Program-made: the position numbers and the translations under genes
Assembly: GCA_003818505.1 (NCBI GenBank)
Contig: RPRI01000045.1
Span: 1 to 33,282 of the forward strand
Direction: 5' to 3'
From: Desulfobacteraceae bacterium
GTDB lineage: Bacteria > Desulfobacterota > Desulfobacteria > Desulfobacterales > RPRI01
Length of the DNA stretch: 33,282 bases
Shown: one piece after another, positions 8,793-16,118 of the stretch
Layout: every line of letters starts with the position of its first letter
Numbering within the stretch: position 1 is the first letter of the stretch
Notes under the pieces: generated by a model
Told to the model about the DNA's origin: nothing
What the model saw: the letters and a program-made list of their open reading frames with translations, nothing else
Databases searched by the model: none

Positions 8793-8957
8793 GTTATGAT
8801 GCTCTCGTAAAAAGTCGAATTTTTCTCTTTTATGTCATTCCCGCGAAAGCGGGGCACATGTGAATCGCCAGCGCTATCCAGGTTTTTAAACTATTTCTGG
8901 ACTCCCGTTTTCACGGGAGTGACGGGATTTTGGATTTTTTACGAAGCCGTCAGTTAT
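8793..8957. repeat. Palindromic MITE/REP-like element inside the Nit1-like operon
   Basis: The ends are inverted copies of a common motif: CTCGTAAAAAGTC on the left (8803-8815), and GATTTTTTACGAA on the right, whose complement is TTCGTAAAAAATC. Inside are two related hairpins, CCCGC-GAAA-GCGGG (8840-8853) and ACTCCCG...CGGGAGT (8901-8920). They are themselves inverted relatives of each other (GTCATTCCCG versus CGGGAGTGAC). It fills the whole space between the stop of the radical SAM-GNAT gene and the start of the AIR-synthase-like gene. A second element with matching ends lies at 13758-14040. Confidence 0.75.
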
Positions 8958-10480
8958 AAGTCACCTGGAACAAGACTCAAGTCCGCCTGCATGTGTTGAT
9001 GGGGAAATCCAAAATGCTCTATAACCTGCCCTATAGGCTGCCAGCCGAGTTTTTTAAAAAACCGGACATTCCTTTCCTGAATTTCCGCCGTAAAAACAGT
9101 ACATCCATTTTTCTTTACCCGTTTCATGGCCTCTTTGACCAGGAGAGATCCGGTTCGACCGGTGCGATACTCTTTTTGAACCGCAAGCCTGCCGCCGATC
9201 CAGTGCCCGATTTCAGCTTTTACGGGAAAAACCCTGACAGTTCCGATAATCTTGCCATCCTTTTTTGCCACCAGGAAGATGCTTTCCGAATCGTTTTCAT
9301 CCCTGTCCGAATCGCTGAACATCCTCTGCTCATTAACGAACACCTCTCTTCTGATTTTGAAGGCCTCATTCCGTTCGTGGGTATTTCTAGCACTGTGACA
9401 AACGATTCCGGATTCATTTTTTTCATAAGCGCCAAGCGCTGAACAGGCGCCGCATCGCACACATCCCGCTAATGTCTCTTTCGTTGAAACCTCTTTTTTC
9501 TGGAGAATCACTGCAACGGCATCGTAGATACGCTTCATTCTTTCCGGGTCAGGCGGAACGGCGTTCTCAAGGGTTGATCCGGGTAGGGGGCGTAGGGGAA
9601 CGACAAATGGGTATACTCCCAAATCTGCAAGGACTTCACTGCCCCATGCAATGGATTCGGAAGATTCTCCCATACCGGCAATCAGAAAACTGCTTACCCT
9701 GCTTGGTCCAAACAGCTCAACAGCTTTTTTCCACGCTCTTTCATATCGATTCATTCCGATTTCTGCTTTGGCAGGAGCGATACGAGCAAGCACTTTCAAA
9801 TCAAAACTTTCCACATGAATGCCTACGGCATCCACACCTGCATCCTTTAACGCATCAATGAGATCAAGATTCCCCGGGGGAGCAAATTGGACCTGAACAG
9901 GCATATTCACAACGGCCTTCACTGCGCGAACGCAATCGGCAAGATACGTAATTTCACTTCCAGCCGGATCACCCGTGCCGGAAGTTAAAACCATATGAGA
10001 TACGCCATCCATATCCCAAGCGGCCCTGGCTACTTCGGCAAGCTGTTCCGGAGACTTTCTCGCAATGGTCTCCTTGTTTCTCAGGGATGTTTCAGTGGAG
10101 CAGAAGCCGCACTTTTTAAATTGTTTCCAGTGAACGCATTGTTGAAGAACGGTTGTAGCCAGACAATCCCTGCCGTGGAGAAGGGCGATATTTCTGAAGC
10201 CGACACCATCCCGTGTGGATTGGGTATAGAACGCCGGGTCAGGAACCACTTCCAGTGACGAAACTACTTTCCCATGCTTTACAAGAACATAGGAATTATC
10301 CATGGACTCCAGGCTGAAAGGAGAATGCGAGACATAGTGACCGGCAATGGGTGCATTAACCGGGATGCCGCCTATGAGAAAAGATTTCCCTTCGGCCGGA
10401 CCTGCGCCGCCTTTTCGCCCTTGAATATCCTTATGAACCCTGATTCCCAGGCTTTGTATCTCGGTGATAAGATGACGCAT
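8954..10480 (-). CDS. Radical SAM-GNAT fusion of the MSMEG_0568/Sll0785-Sll0786 (Nit1 cluster) type
   Basis: The 508-residue protein joins two enzymes that I know as separate Nit1-cluster genes. Residues about 100-330 form a radical SAM domain whose cluster motif is C115-x8-C124-x2-C127, with C106 nearby, instead of the classical Cx3Cx2C. Residues 340-346 add a CxxCxxC (CVRCGAC). Residues about 362-508 are a GNAT acetyltransferase with the acetyl-CoA loop RTGRTG and the GW...E pattern of the Sll0786 type. GGAG lies 8 nt before the ATG. The gene heads the operon with the AIR-synthase-like gene and the importer. Nit1-cluster genes have been linked to nitrogen starvation and, in Pseudomonas, to cyanide assimilation. 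The reaction catalysed is unknown. Confidence 0.85.
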   Translation of the reverse strand: MRHLITEIQSLGIRVHKDIQGRKGGAGPAEGKSFLIGGIPVNAPIAGHYVSHSPFSLESMDNSYVLVKHGKVVSSLEVVPDPAFYTQSTRDGVGFRNIALLHGRDCLATTVLQQCVHWKQFKKCGFCSTETSLRNKETIARKSPEQLAEVARAAWDMDGVSHMVLTSGTGDPAGSEITYLADCVRAVKAVVNMPVQVQFAPPGNLDLIDALKDAGVDAVGIHVESFDLKVLARIAPAKAEIGMNRYERAWKKAVELFGPSRVSSFLIAGMGESSESIAWGSEVLADLGVYPFVVPLRPLPGSTLENAVPPDPERMKRIYDAVAVILQKKEVSTKETLAGCVRCGACSALGAYEKNESGIVCHSARNTHERNEAFKIRREVFVNEQRMFSDSDRDENDSESIFLVAKKDGKIIGTVRVFPVKAEIGHWIGGRLAVQKEYRTGRTGSLLVKEAMKRVKKNGCTVFTAEIQERNVRFFKKLGWQPIGQVIEHFGFPHQHMQADLSLVPGDL

Positions 10481-10520
10481 ATCAAGGTCTCCGGTAATTC
10501 ATTCAGGATATTTGAAGATT

Positions 10521-10563
10521 CCCTGTAGCAAGCTACGGGGATTGCGCTCGCTATTTCGGTTCA
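10521..10563. repeat. Dispersed intergenic repeat, copy 1
   Basis: CCCTGTAGCAAGCTACGGGG is a short hairpin-forming palindrome, followed by ATTGCGCTCGCT and TTTCGGTTCAA. Nearly the same two blocks recur at 12502-12629. It lies just upstream of the radical SAM-GNAT gene. It is non-coding. Confidence 0.7.
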
Positions 10564-10595
10564 ACGTTGTTTTTCTCCCATTTAGTCGGGAAAAA

Positions 10596-10757
10596 GGGGT
10601 CAAGGATTCGAGGATTCAAGGGTTTATTACCCATTTTTTACAGCATTTAGAGGTTTGAATATCCTGAGTATTTAGCGCTGATGGTTAGCGCTTACGCTTC
10701 ACTCCGTGTCATTTTGAGTCACTTGGACCCTTGAACCCTTGACCCCTTGAATCCTCA
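10596..10757. repeat. Inverted repeat of GGGTCAAGGATTCAAGG type
   Basis: The left arm (10596-10624) has GGGGTCAAGGATTCGAGG and then ATTCAAGGGTTT. The right arm (10728-10757) is its degenerate complement, CCCTTGAACCCTTGACCCC followed by TTGAATCCTC. The arms flank about 100 bp containing a second small dyad (TTAGCGCT...AGCG). This fills the gap of about 300 bp (10481-10789) between the Nit1-like operon and the dehydrogenase gene, in which no gene was found. Confidence 0.65.
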
Positions 10758-10789
10758 TTGAATCACCAATTCTTTTTGAGATAATCTTT

Positions 10790-12385
10790 CTATTTTAACT
10801 TATGTTTATCCGGCATGGAAGAGATCGTTCCATCCCAGGTATCAACTTTGCCTGATGCCTGATCGGTTTCCGGAAACCAGGTATGGGTCACGCATTTGGA
10901 TTCTGTAAAGAACGAGAATCCATCTTTCCCCATGACATGGAGATCGCCAAAGAATGAGTTCTTATGACCTGTAAAACCGAAAATTCCCAGAGGAACGGGA
11001 ATCCCGACATTGATGCCCACCATTCCGGCATCCGTGCGTGCGGCAAATTGACGGGCAAAATGTCCGTTTTGAGTATAAATCACAGAACCGTTGGCAAAAC
11101 GGCTTTTATTCATTAAGGTTAAACCTTCTTCAAAGGAATTCACTCTCTTGATACAGAGCACAGGACCGAATACCTCTTCATCTCCGATGGTCATTTTCTC
11201 TGTAACATGATCAAAAATCGAGGGCGCCAGATAAAATCCATTCTCATAGCCTGGCACTACCGGATTGCGGCCGTCAACAATTAGTTTGGCTCCTTCTGCA
11301 ATGCCTTTTTCAATCCAGTCCGTAATGAATTTCCTGTGACCGGCATTCATGATTGGACCCATGCCAGTTGTAGGATCATAGGCCGGTCCCAGAGTCATCT
11401 CAGCAACAAACTTTTTGAGATAACCGATGAGCTCATCAGCAATGCAATTTTCAACAACAATAACCGGGCAGGCCATGCACCTGGCTCCCGCGCATCCGCA
11501 ATAGGCATTGATGATGCCTCTTGCTGTTCTTTCAAGCTTGGCATCCCGCAATACAAGGGCATGGTTTTTGGCTTCGGTTAAAGCCTGAACGCGCTTGCCA
11601 TGAGCAGCGGCAGTCTTATAGATGTGTCTGCCGACTGAAGTGGATCCGACAAAAGAGACTCCTTTAATATCCGGATGTTTCAGAAAAATTTCAGCTTCAT
11701 TACGTCCTGCTGTTACAATATTGAGCACTCCATTGGGGAGCCCGGCCTCTCGCCAAAGCTCTGCAAGCCGCAGTGATGACTGGGGCACAAAGCTGGCCGC
11801 CTTGAGAACCATGCAGTTTCCGGTGGCCAGGCAGATGGGAGTCATCCATCCGTGGGGAATCATGGCCGGGAAATTCCAGGGCGCGATTCCAGCAAAAACT
11901 CCTATGGGATGATGGTACAGGACTGTATCATATCCTTTACTTGCATTCATAAGAGATTCGCCCTTCATAAGATGGGGTGCCCCGCATGCAAATTCAACCA
12001 CCTCATTTACCTTTAACACGTCACCCATCGATTCCGTCCAGTTTTTGCCCTCCTCCTGGCATAGAAGATAGGTCAGTTCCTCAAGATGCTGGTCAACAAG
12101 AGCCTTAAACTTGTACAACACCTGCACCCTCTTGCTTACGGGCGTTTCCGACCAGGCTGGGTACGCTTTTTTTGCACTCTCTATGGCGGACTCTACCTCA
12201 GCCTGAGTACATTGCGGAGCATGCGCAATTACAGCCCCGGTTGAGGGATTGAAGCAATCCATGTACTTTTCGGATTTGGAGACGCGAAATTCACCATCCA
12301 CAAAATATTTCAGTTTTTTTATGGGACTTCCTGCAGAAGAATCTTCAATATCAAAATATCTATTTTCGTCTTTTTCTGGCAACAT
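10790..12385 (-). CDS. mmsA: Methylmalonate-semialdehyde dehydrogenase-like (CoA-acylating) ALDH
   Basis: The 531-residue cytoplasmic protein belongs to the aldehyde dehydrogenase superfamily and is closest in pattern to MmsA, which oxidises methylmalonate or malonate semialdehyde to propionyl- or acetyl-CoA with NAD+. Seen are the oxyanion Asn in PWNFP (N171), the nucleotide-binding GSTSVGR (about 247-253), EAKNHALV in the MmsA position, and the catalytic Cys in ARCMAC (C303, as in the family's QRCMA). The family's usual length is about 490-500; the extra residues are a 25-residue acidic N-terminus and a C-terminal tail. LKAAS replaces the more common KPSE. A strong AGGAGG precedes the ATG. 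The neighbouring arginase-like gene is on the same strand, but repeats separate them. A related semialdehyde substrate is possible. Confidence 0.82.
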   Translation of the reverse strand: MLPEKDENRYFDIEDSSAGSPIKKLKYFVDGEFRVSKSEKYMDCFNPSTGAVIAHAPQCTQAEVESAIESAKKAYPAWSETPVSKRVQVLYKFKALVDQHLEELTYLLCQEEGKNWTESMGDVLKVNEVVEFACGAPHLMKGESLMNASKGYDTVLYHHPIGVFAGIAPWNFPAMIPHGWMTPICLATGNCMVLKAASFVPQSSLRLAELWREAGLPNGVLNIVTAGRNEAEIFLKHPDIKGVSFVGSTSVGRHIYKTAAAHGKRVQALTEAKNHALVLRDAKLERTARGIINAYCGCAGARCMACPVIVVENCIADELIGYLKKFVAEMTLGPAYDPTTGMGPIMNAGHRKFITDWIEKGIAEGAKLIVDGRNPVVPGYENGFYLAPSIFDHVTEKMTIGDEEVFGPVLCIKRVNSFEEGLTLMNKSRFANGSVIYTQNGHFARQFAARTDAGMVGINVGIPVPLGIFGFTGHKNSFFGDLHVMGKDGFSFFTESKCVTHTWFPETDQASGKVDTWDGTISSMPDKHKLK

Positions 12386-12501
12386 TCAAACCTCCTTAAC
12401 AGTTTAAAATCATGAAATTCATTTTATCAAACAGTAAACGCATTTTAATAGAATCCGACTTTATCGGTCGCCGCTTTCTTTGCAGGTCTTTTTTTGAAGC
12501 T

Positions 12502-12629
12502 CCCGCAGCAAGCTACAGGGAATCCTCGACCGTAAGGAACAGCGTCTATTGAAAATTTGCTCGCTAACCCAGTAGCAAGTCCGCCGCGGCGGACTTGCGG
12601 CGGGGATTGCTCTCGCTGTTTCGGTTCAA
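12502..12629. repeat. Dispersed intergenic repeat, copy 2, with a 24-bp perfect palindrome
   Basis: It holds CCCGCAGCAAGCTACAGGG (12502-12520), a perfect 24-bp palindrome with half-site GCAAGTCCGCCG (12575-12598), and GGGGATTGCTCTCGCTGTTT then CGGTTCAA, matching copy 1 at 10521-10563. The right end overlaps the stop codon of the arginase-family gene (12626-12628). On the minus strand the strong hairpin lies about 28 nt after that stop and may end or stabilise the transcript. The stretch 12386-12501 shows no gene. Confidence 0.7.
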
Positions 12630-13702
12630 AGACCAAACCCTATCTTCTTGATCAGATTTGCTGCGATTCTAAAGGTTTGATCTCTGCCGGCAGGATAATC
12701 TTCTCCGGCTCTTCTCTGGTCAATTTCCGTGATATCCATTCCTGCAAGGTGAATTTTCCGGTTGAACAGGATTTTAAGTGTGTCCGCAATATTATAAATC
12801 TTTGACTCTGTTAAGCCCTTCCAATTCCGAAATCTGACGCCCTCAACAGCGCTCATCGCACCAATGTCCATATCAATTGAGATATACACATAAGGTGTAG
12901 ATATCATCTGCAACAGCGTATTTAGCCTTTGAGGAGCCATCGTGCACTCCTTTTTTGTCATTATTGTGGATCCTCTGCGTTTCAGTTCTGCGTAGGCGTC
13001 TGTGTATCTGGAAATACGTGGATCTTTAATTCGGAACGATTTTTTTTCCGGGTAGTCGCTCACACCAAAAATATAGAGATTTTTCAGATTAATTATCCCT
13101 TCAGCAGCCATGTGATGGATAAAGGAACTGGCATTGTATGAATCCGGACGGTTATATAAATAAGGATCCCTAGGGTCATGAACAGAACCGGGATTCGTTT
13201 CAATATCGTATTGAATGGCATCGGAAAGAACAGACATGGGAATAGCATCGGTATGACTGTCAATAATAATCAGCGATACATTATCCCTGCCATAAAATTC
13301 CGTTAAAGATTTATACGCACCTCCGGTCAATGAGTGATCTATTCCGATCATACAGGGAATATCGGGCAGTATCTTTTTTGAGACAATATCTGCGACCTCC
13401 TCCGCTATTCTTCTGCAGCCGTCACCATCAATGAATGCGATAAAATTTTCGGTGTTGATCTTCAAAATATCCTCACCACGGGGTTTTGGGCGAAGCCAAG
13501 TTGGAATATTCACAGAACCAAGCTCCCTCCATAAATCCTGTTGGACTTCCGGACGAATAAGCATCATAACCTCATTAAAAGGATCGTCACTTTTCCCCGC
13601 TGTCCATAAGCTGTTGCGTTTTTCATAAATTGAATCAAATTGTTCATCGCAGTCCAGGGGGCAGCCAAAAAAAACCAGTTTTTTATCAGTCATGCCATTC
13701 AT
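12626..13702 (-). CDS. Arginase/agmatinase/formiminoglutamase-family hydrolase
   Basis: The 358-residue protein has the full binuclear Mn-binding set of the ureohydrolase family. H123 lies in GIDHSLTGG, D148/H150/D152 in IDSHTD, and the two Asp in SIDMDIG (about 268-274). The second motif has Ser where most members have Ala (DAHxD). The family hydrolyses guanidino or formimino groups. The substrate here is not evident, because the region outside the metal motifs is divergent and a segment of about 100 residues precedes the first motif. No amine-pathway partner lies immediately adjacent. The start is uncertain: ATG 13702 or ATG 13693, neither with a strong ribosome-binding site. The stop codon sits in the end of a dispersed repeat. 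Confidence 0.8.
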   Translation of the reverse strand: MNGMTDKKLVFFGCPLDCDEQFDSIYEKRNSLWTAGKSDDPFNEVMMLIRPEVQQDLWRELGSVNIPTWLRPKPRGEDILKINTENFIAFIDGDGCRRIAEEVADIVSKKILPDIPCMIGIDHSLTGGAYKSLTEFYGRDNVSLIIIDSHTDAIPMSVLSDAIQYDIETNPGSVHDPRDPYLYNRPDSYNASSFIHHMAAEGIINLKNLYIFGVSDYPEKKSFRIKDPRISRYTDAYAELKRRGSTIMTKKECTMAPQRLNTLLQMISTPYVYISIDMDIGAMSAVEGVRFRNWKGLTESKIYNIADTLKILFNRKIHLAGMDITEIDQRRAGEDYPAGRDQTFRIAANLIKKIGFGL

Positions 13703-13757
13703 TGCCTGTGGCCATCGCTTCCCTTTAAAACGAGTTTCCTTTCAATTGTTCCACAAC

Positions 13758-14040
13758 TATCGATGATACCTTCGTAAAAAGTCATAAAAACACTTTTTAC
13801 TTGGCGGTAAATCCGCTTGAGCCGGACTGGTGCTTAACCGCCCTCGGCTTGTTGTAAGTAAGTTAGAAATTATTTCCGGACGGAAATAATTTCGTAAACT
13901 TACTTACACCCCTCAAGGGGGTACTTAAAAAGAGTCCCGTTTATCGTGGCTAAGAGAGCATATTAAGACTTCCAACGAGTTCGTCGAATATAGATTGCCG
14001 CAAAGCGGCATAAAACTGCTTTTTACGAGTCTATCATAGA
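13758..14040. repeat. Foldable MITE-like element with TCGTAAAAAG inverted ends
   Basis: The left end ATGATACCTTCGTAAAAAG and the complement of the right end, ATGATAGACTCGTAAAAAG, match at 16 of 19 positions. Inside are a long hairpin (13854-13907, arms GTAAGTAAGTT...AACTTACTTAC enclosing ATTATTTCCG/CGGAAATAAT), ACCCC-TCAA-GGGG (about 13908-13920) and TGCCGC-AAA-GCGGCA (13996-14010). There is no open frame that looks like a gene. The end motif is shared with the element at 8793-8957. It lies just upstream of the arginase-family gene. Confidence 0.75.
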
Positions 14041-14190
14041 AACATTAAAACAAAATAATTACCACGTCAACATTAATGATTAAAACATCTGATGTTTAAT
14101 TATTTGAACATTATCGCTCCTATTGAATGTCAAACCCGGTTTTTGGTAGGAGAGAAAACAATTCAGGATTATCTGCAAATACATTCACAA

Positions 14191-14228
14191 CAGTTCAAAT
14201 TCCCTTTTTAAAAAGAGAATTTGAACTG
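14191..14228. repeat. 38-bp near-perfect palindrome
   Basis: Arms CAGTTCAAATTC and GAATTTGAACTG are perfect complements, and the centre CTTTTTAAAAAG is also self-complementary, leaving one mismatched pair. It lies about 95 bp downstream of the stop of the methyltransferase gene (minus strand). No T-run follows in either direction. It may be a transcript-end hairpin or a protein site. The rest of 14041-14322 is AT-rich without a supported gene. Confidence 0.7.
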
Positions 14229-14322
14229 AGGATATTGGGCTGTCGTGATGATGAAAGCGGATCATCCAAAACCAGCAGAATGGGAAATATCAGGGTCAAG
14301 CTGCCATTCGCCATCTCCAATA

Positions 14323-15345
14323 CTACCCTCTGGCTTTATAAAAATCGTCTCTGGCTTTTTTAAGCTGTTTGACGTTCTCAAGGGGGGATCCCGGTGCAAC
14401 GCCACAACCCGGTGTTAGGAAATCGGTTCCATTTTCCAGGCTCGAGATCGATTCCTCATAACATTTTTCCGGAGTGCCCATGAACAGGGTTGTTGCCGTC
14501 GCCACATTACCAAAAACGCGTACGTTTTTAGCATGCGCCACATCAACGGCTTTTTTCATATCGGCTTTCTCCTCAATGCTGATTCCAGCTACACCGGTTT
14601 CACACATCATCGGAATAATGAGATCTGTGTTGGCACAAATATGCAAAACAATCGGACCTTTGGCCTTGGAACAAATCTCGGTCATCATGGGCTGAACGAA
14701 TTTTTTCCAGGTTTTGGGGCTCATCAGCGCTGGTCCCGATGAAGGCTCGGCCAGACAATAATAATCGGCCCCTTGGTCAAAGGCCCAGTTTATAACATCG
14801 ATGGTAACTGCCTTAGTAACATCGAGGACCTGTTGTATCTTGGCCTGTTCCTTGAAAGTCCATCTCATGAACTTCTCGGTTCCGACCAGGTTGCAGGCAC
14901 AGGTCCAGGCTCCCTCACTCTCACCAAAAACAACCAGTTCTTCACCGAAACGTTTCTTCAATATTTCAAATTGCTTCTTATAGGCGGGAAACCGTCCCTT
15001 TTCAAAAATATTGTCCGGGTACGCAAGCCCATCCAGGCTGTCGGCAAGCGGATGTTCCTTGATGTAATATTGAAGATCGATCTTGGGTTCACCCAATGTA
15101 CAGCCCATCACCTGACTGATCGGAGTGATATCCCAACCCATGGCTTTGACCCATTCGAACCCTGCGATTTCATACCCGGCAATTGCCAGTTTGGCCATGG
15201 CTTCCGGATCTGTGTCAGCCAAGGGGCGTTCGGCGCCGCATATTTTCATGATTTCCACGATGCCGTAAGTGGTGGTGGAGCCCACCGGCGTCATGTCCAC
15301 TTCCTTTCCCTCCAGACGTCTCATAAAACGTTCTTTTAAATTCAT
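14323..15345 (-). CDS. MtaA/CmuA-family (UroD-like) corrinoid methyltransferase
   Basis: The 340-residue protein has the uroporphyrinogen-decarboxylase fold of methylcobamide:thiol (coenzyme M-type) methyltransferases. The zinc site is visible as HIC (in VLHICANTD, about residue 235) and a downstream Cys in TPGCGVAP (about 315), as in the HxC...C set of MtaA/MtbA. True UroD lacks these ligands, so haem synthesis is unlikely. The ORF track uses a TTG eight codons upstream; the ATG at 15345 with AAGGAGA is clearly better. It follows livF by 50 bp on the same strand and is probably the last gene of the importer operon, which suggests the imported compound is methylated. The methyl donor and acceptor are unknown. 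Confidence 0.85.
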   Translation of the reverse strand: MNLKERFMRRLEGKEVDMTPVGSTTTYGIVEIMKICGAERPLADTDPEAMAKLAIAGYEIAGFEWVKAMGWDITPISQVMGCTLGEPKIDLQYYIKEHPLADSLDGLAYPDNIFEKGRFPAYKKQFEILKKRFGEELVVFGESEGAWTCACNLVGTEKFMRWTFKEQAKIQQVLDVTKAVTIDVINWAFDQGADYYCLAEPSSGPALMSPKTWKKFVQPMMTEICSKAKGPIVLHICANTDLIIPMMCETGVAGISIEEKADMKKAVDVAHAKNVRVFGNVATATTLFMGTPEKCYEESISSLENGTDFLTPGCGVAPGSPLENVKQLKKARDDFYKARG

Positions 15346-15395
15346 TTTATCTCTCTCCTTTTCGCCCAAACCGCCTGCTTCCGGCGACGGCTGAA

Positions 15396-16118
15396 TTATA
15401 CCGCCAGATGATCAAGAATAATCTGTTGATTATCGATCAATTCCTGAGTCGTTGCGATACCGGTAATTTTTCCTTTGGTGCTCATTAAATAATGTCGACT
15501 GGCGACTTTCAGGGCCATTCGGTAATTCTGCTCCACGACCAGCAGCGTCATTCCCGAACCAACACAAAAATCTTTCACAATTTCGGTGATCGAAACTACC
15601 AGCAATGGGGACAGCCCCTGGGAGGGCTCATCCATAATGATAATCTTGGGATTACTGATTAGCGCCCGACCGATTGCAAGCATTTGCTGCTCGCCGCCGC
15701 TGAGCGTAGATCCATCCTGGTTGATGCGATCGGCCAGTACCGGAAAATAGTCGTAAACCCGCTCCAGAGTGCAGGGCTCTCCCCCGTTACCGGGACGCGA
15801 GGCAATCGTCAGATTTTCTTTCACGGTCAAGCCAGGGAAGATATGCCGTTCCGCCGGAACATAGGCCACTCCCAGCCGGGAAACCCGGTGCGCGGGCCAG
15901 CGAATGGTTTTTTGGCCGTCAATGGTGATCGATCCGGAGCGCGGCGGGGTGAGTCCCATGATGGATCGAAGAGTCGTGGTCTTGCCGACACCGTTTCTCC
16001 CCAGAATGGAGACGGCCTCGTGAGCATTGACGAATAAAGAGAGTCCCTGAATGGCGTGGCTTTCTCCGTAATAGGTGTGAATATCTTCTATCTCCAGAAT
16101 TCTATTCGTCTTTTCCAA
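15396..16118 (-). CDS. livF: LivF-type branched-chain amino acid ABC ATPase
   Basis: This 240-residue ATPase has GRNGVGKTT (Walker A), LSGGEQQ (signature), IIMDEPSQGLSP (Walker B with the LivF-typical GLSP) and VVEQN (H-loop region). The ORF track start at 16199 would overlap livG by nearly 100 bp. A TTG at 16118 preceded by GGGAGG at 6-nt spacing gives the normal LivF length and a 17-bp overlap, so it is chosen. It works with LivG under the LivHM permease. Confidence 0.92.
   Translation of the reverse strand: MEKTNRILEIEDIHTYYGESHAIQGLSLFVNAHEAVSILGRNGVGKTTTLRSIMGLTPPRSGSITIDGQKTIRWPAHRVSRLGVAYVPAERHIFPGLTVKENLTIASRPGNGGEPCTLERVYDYFPVLADRINQDGSTLSGGEQQMLAIGRALISNPKIIIMDEPSQGLSPLLVVSITEIVKDFCVGSGMTLLVVEQNYRMALKVASRHYLMSTKGKITGIATTQELIDNQQIILDHLAV

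Noticed and set aside
8840-8920. CRISPR-like repeats
   Set aside because: The similar units are two inverted hairpins of a single element, not regularly spaced direct repeats with spacers, and no cas gene is present.
12445-12636. 63-residue minus-strand ORF between the dehydrogenase and arginase genes
   Set aside because: It consists of the dispersed repeat and its palindrome.
14127-14363. 78-residue plus-strand ORF downstream of the methyltransferase gene
   Set aside because: It contains the 38-bp palindrome, overlaps the end of the methyltransferase gene on the other strand and resembles no protein I know.
14323-15345. Uroporphyrinogen decarboxylase (haem synthesis)
   Set aside because: The HxC...C zinc ligands and the context with an importer fit the MtaA/CmuA methyltransferase branch instead.
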